From contig CBDFLS010000002.1 in the NCBI GenBank assembly GCA_965249185.1, positions 310,001-374,000 on the forward strand: DNA of 64,000 bases, written 5' to 3'. Below, one piece after another: positions 63,126 through 64,000 of the stretch. Source of the DNA: CBDFLS01 sp965249185. GTDB lineage: Bacteria; Chloroflexota; Dehalococcoidia; Lucifugimonadales; Australimonadaceae. The notes below the pieces were generated by a model that was not told the origin of the DNA, ran no database searches, and saw nothing but the letters and a program-made list of their open reading frames with translations. Position numbers and translations under genes: made by a program. How positions within the stretch are numbered: the first letter of the stretch is position 1; each line of letters starts with the position of its first letter.

Positions 63126-64000
63126 TAGCCCAGGTACTCCGCCTCACCCGCTGGGAGTGGTTCAAGCTCCGCAAGAGATGGATGCCATGGATTCTCCTGG
63201 TCATCGCAGTAGCCTTGTGTCAGGTCTTTCTATGGAGCATGTTCTACTCGTACAACGACCGGCTCTCCGTTGAAGAGCAAACTACCTTTCACTTGCCGGG
63301 GCCGCCGGATTCAGCCGGGAATCCTACCTTCATACCCGTGAGCTGCGTCGACTTCTGGGAGGGCACCGCCGATGCCAAAGTGGAGCAGAGTGATCAAGCG
63401 TATCGAGAGGACGTGCTCAGGATTGTGGAGTTGCACCTGGGGGAGGAAGTGTGCCAAGAGCACCTTGAGGACGAGGCGCGATTCCGCGACAACACTCGCC
63501 AGACTTTCGTCCTCCCCAACAGCCTTTCCAATGGCCTCACCGTCGCTCACACCATAGGGGTCATCCTCATCATGATCCTGGCCTCGTCTGTCCTCGGCAC
63601 GGAGTATGGCTGGGGCACTCTAAGGGCGGTGTTGACCAGGGGCGTCAACCGCTGGCAGTTCCTGGGAGCGAAGGCGTTGTCGCTCCTGCTGATGGGCGCC
63701 ATTGGGCTCATCATCGTGGCTCTGACCGTCGCCGTTAGCAGCCTGATCGCCGCTTCGCTGCTCGTTGACGACGGAGGGCTTACAGACTCCGGCGAGTGGT
63801 CTACTGCGGCGGTGATGTTTGGCAAGGCGGTCTACGGGCTGATGCCGTACGCCATCCTGGCGCTGTTCCTCTCGGTGCTGACTTCATCATCGAGCATGGG
63901 GATCGCCTTCTCTCTGGCGTACTACTTCGTTGAGGCGATACTCGTCGGCATCCTGATTAATGTGTTTGACTGGTTCAGCAACGTGACCGACTTCCTGCTG
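63122..64000 (+). CDS. ABC-2 type permease, partial at right edge
   Basis: This gene is open from the GTG at 63,122, which overlaps the ATPase stop (GTGA), to the end of the window, without a stop. It begins VIAQVLRLTRWEWFKLRKRWMPWILLVIAVALCQVFLW (first membrane helix). A periplasmic loop of about 100 residues follows, and then helices (VAHTIGVILIMILASSVLG, LLLMGAIGLIIVALTVAVSSL, LMPYAILALFLSVLTSS). The cytoplasmic segment GTEYGWGTLRAVLTRGVNRWQFLGAK is typical of ABC-2 permeases. At least one further helix lies beyond the edge. Confidence 0.88.
   Translation, partial: MIAQVLRLTRWEWFKLRKRWMPWILLVIAVALCQVFLWSMFYSYNDRLSVEEQTTFHLPGPPDSAGNPTFIPVSCVDFWEGTADAKVEQSDQAYREDVLRIVELHLGEEVCQEHLEDEARFRDNTRQTFVLPNSLSNGLTVAHTIGVILIMILASSVLGTEYGWGTLRAVLTRGVNRWQFLGAKALSLLLMGAIGLIIVALTVAVSSLIAASLLVDDGGLTDSGEWSTAAVMFGKAVYGLMPYAILALFLSVLTSSSSMGIAFSLAYYFVEAILVGILINVFDWFSNVTDFLL

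Noticed and set aside
1..64000. tRNA or rRNA genes
   Set aside because: I saw no convincing cloverleaf or rRNA sequence by eye; a tRNA search program could still find one.

Overview
This 64 kb stretch is high-GC bacterial DNA with dense operons, frequent 4-base start/stop overlaps and several TTG or GTG starts. Protein style (lipoproteins with Thr-Pro-rich stalks, a MoxR/DUF58/transglutaminase cluster, GLUG/fibronectin/cadherin surface proteins) suggests a Chloroflexota lineage. That assignment is an inference from style only; there is no rRNA or other marker gene here.

Left part (1-33,246): a large accessory region. A serine recombinase gene (rec1, from 1065) loses its last 28 codons at 2647 and finds them again at 33,159-33,246. 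A second serine recombinase gene (recB) has its N-terminal half at 2648-3066 and its C-terminal half at 31,940-33,158. Joining 2647 to 33,159, and 33,158 to 2648, restores both reading frames exactly, with the shared core CAAG. The simplest reading is a 30.5 kb circle (2648-33,158) that integrated by recombination between a site in the 3' end of rec1 and a site inside recB, breaking recB. The circle carries two related core modules in the same order: serine recombinase, ribbon-helix-helix regulator with a shared operator, a conserved non-coding origin-like block with a perfect hairpin, and a 670-residue replication-relaxation-like protein (2593-5771 and 13,515-17,912). Module 1 cargo is a VapBC-like toxin-antitoxin pair and a 1.9 kb-residue surface protein. 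Module 2 cargo is defence: a CBASS locus (CapV phospholipase, CD-NTase, E2-like/SEC-C protein, divergent CapH/CapP-like regulators) and a seven-gene type I restriction-modification operon holding a GmrSD-like nuclease and a DUF433/DUF5615 toxin-antitoxin pair.

Right part (33,247-64,000): mostly chromosomal in character. It holds an NmrA-like reductase, small exported and DUF4166 proteins, a Hen1-Pnkp RNA repair operon, a two-domain VOC protein, an intact IS1182-type insertion sequence, a lipoprotein metallopeptidase, and a six-gene cluster (lipoprotein, membrane proteins, DUF58, MoxR ATPase and a 2061-residue membrane protein with three transglutaminase domains). Then come a small plasmid-like island bounded by an inverted repeat (60,136-61,829) and an ABC exporter pair that runs off the right edge.

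The most interesting points are the self-split integrase pair, the duplicated non-coding block that changes without indels or codon bias, the E2/SEC-C CBASS with its own regulators, and the composite restriction operon. All coordinates, joins and motif matches were read by eye; no database search was run.
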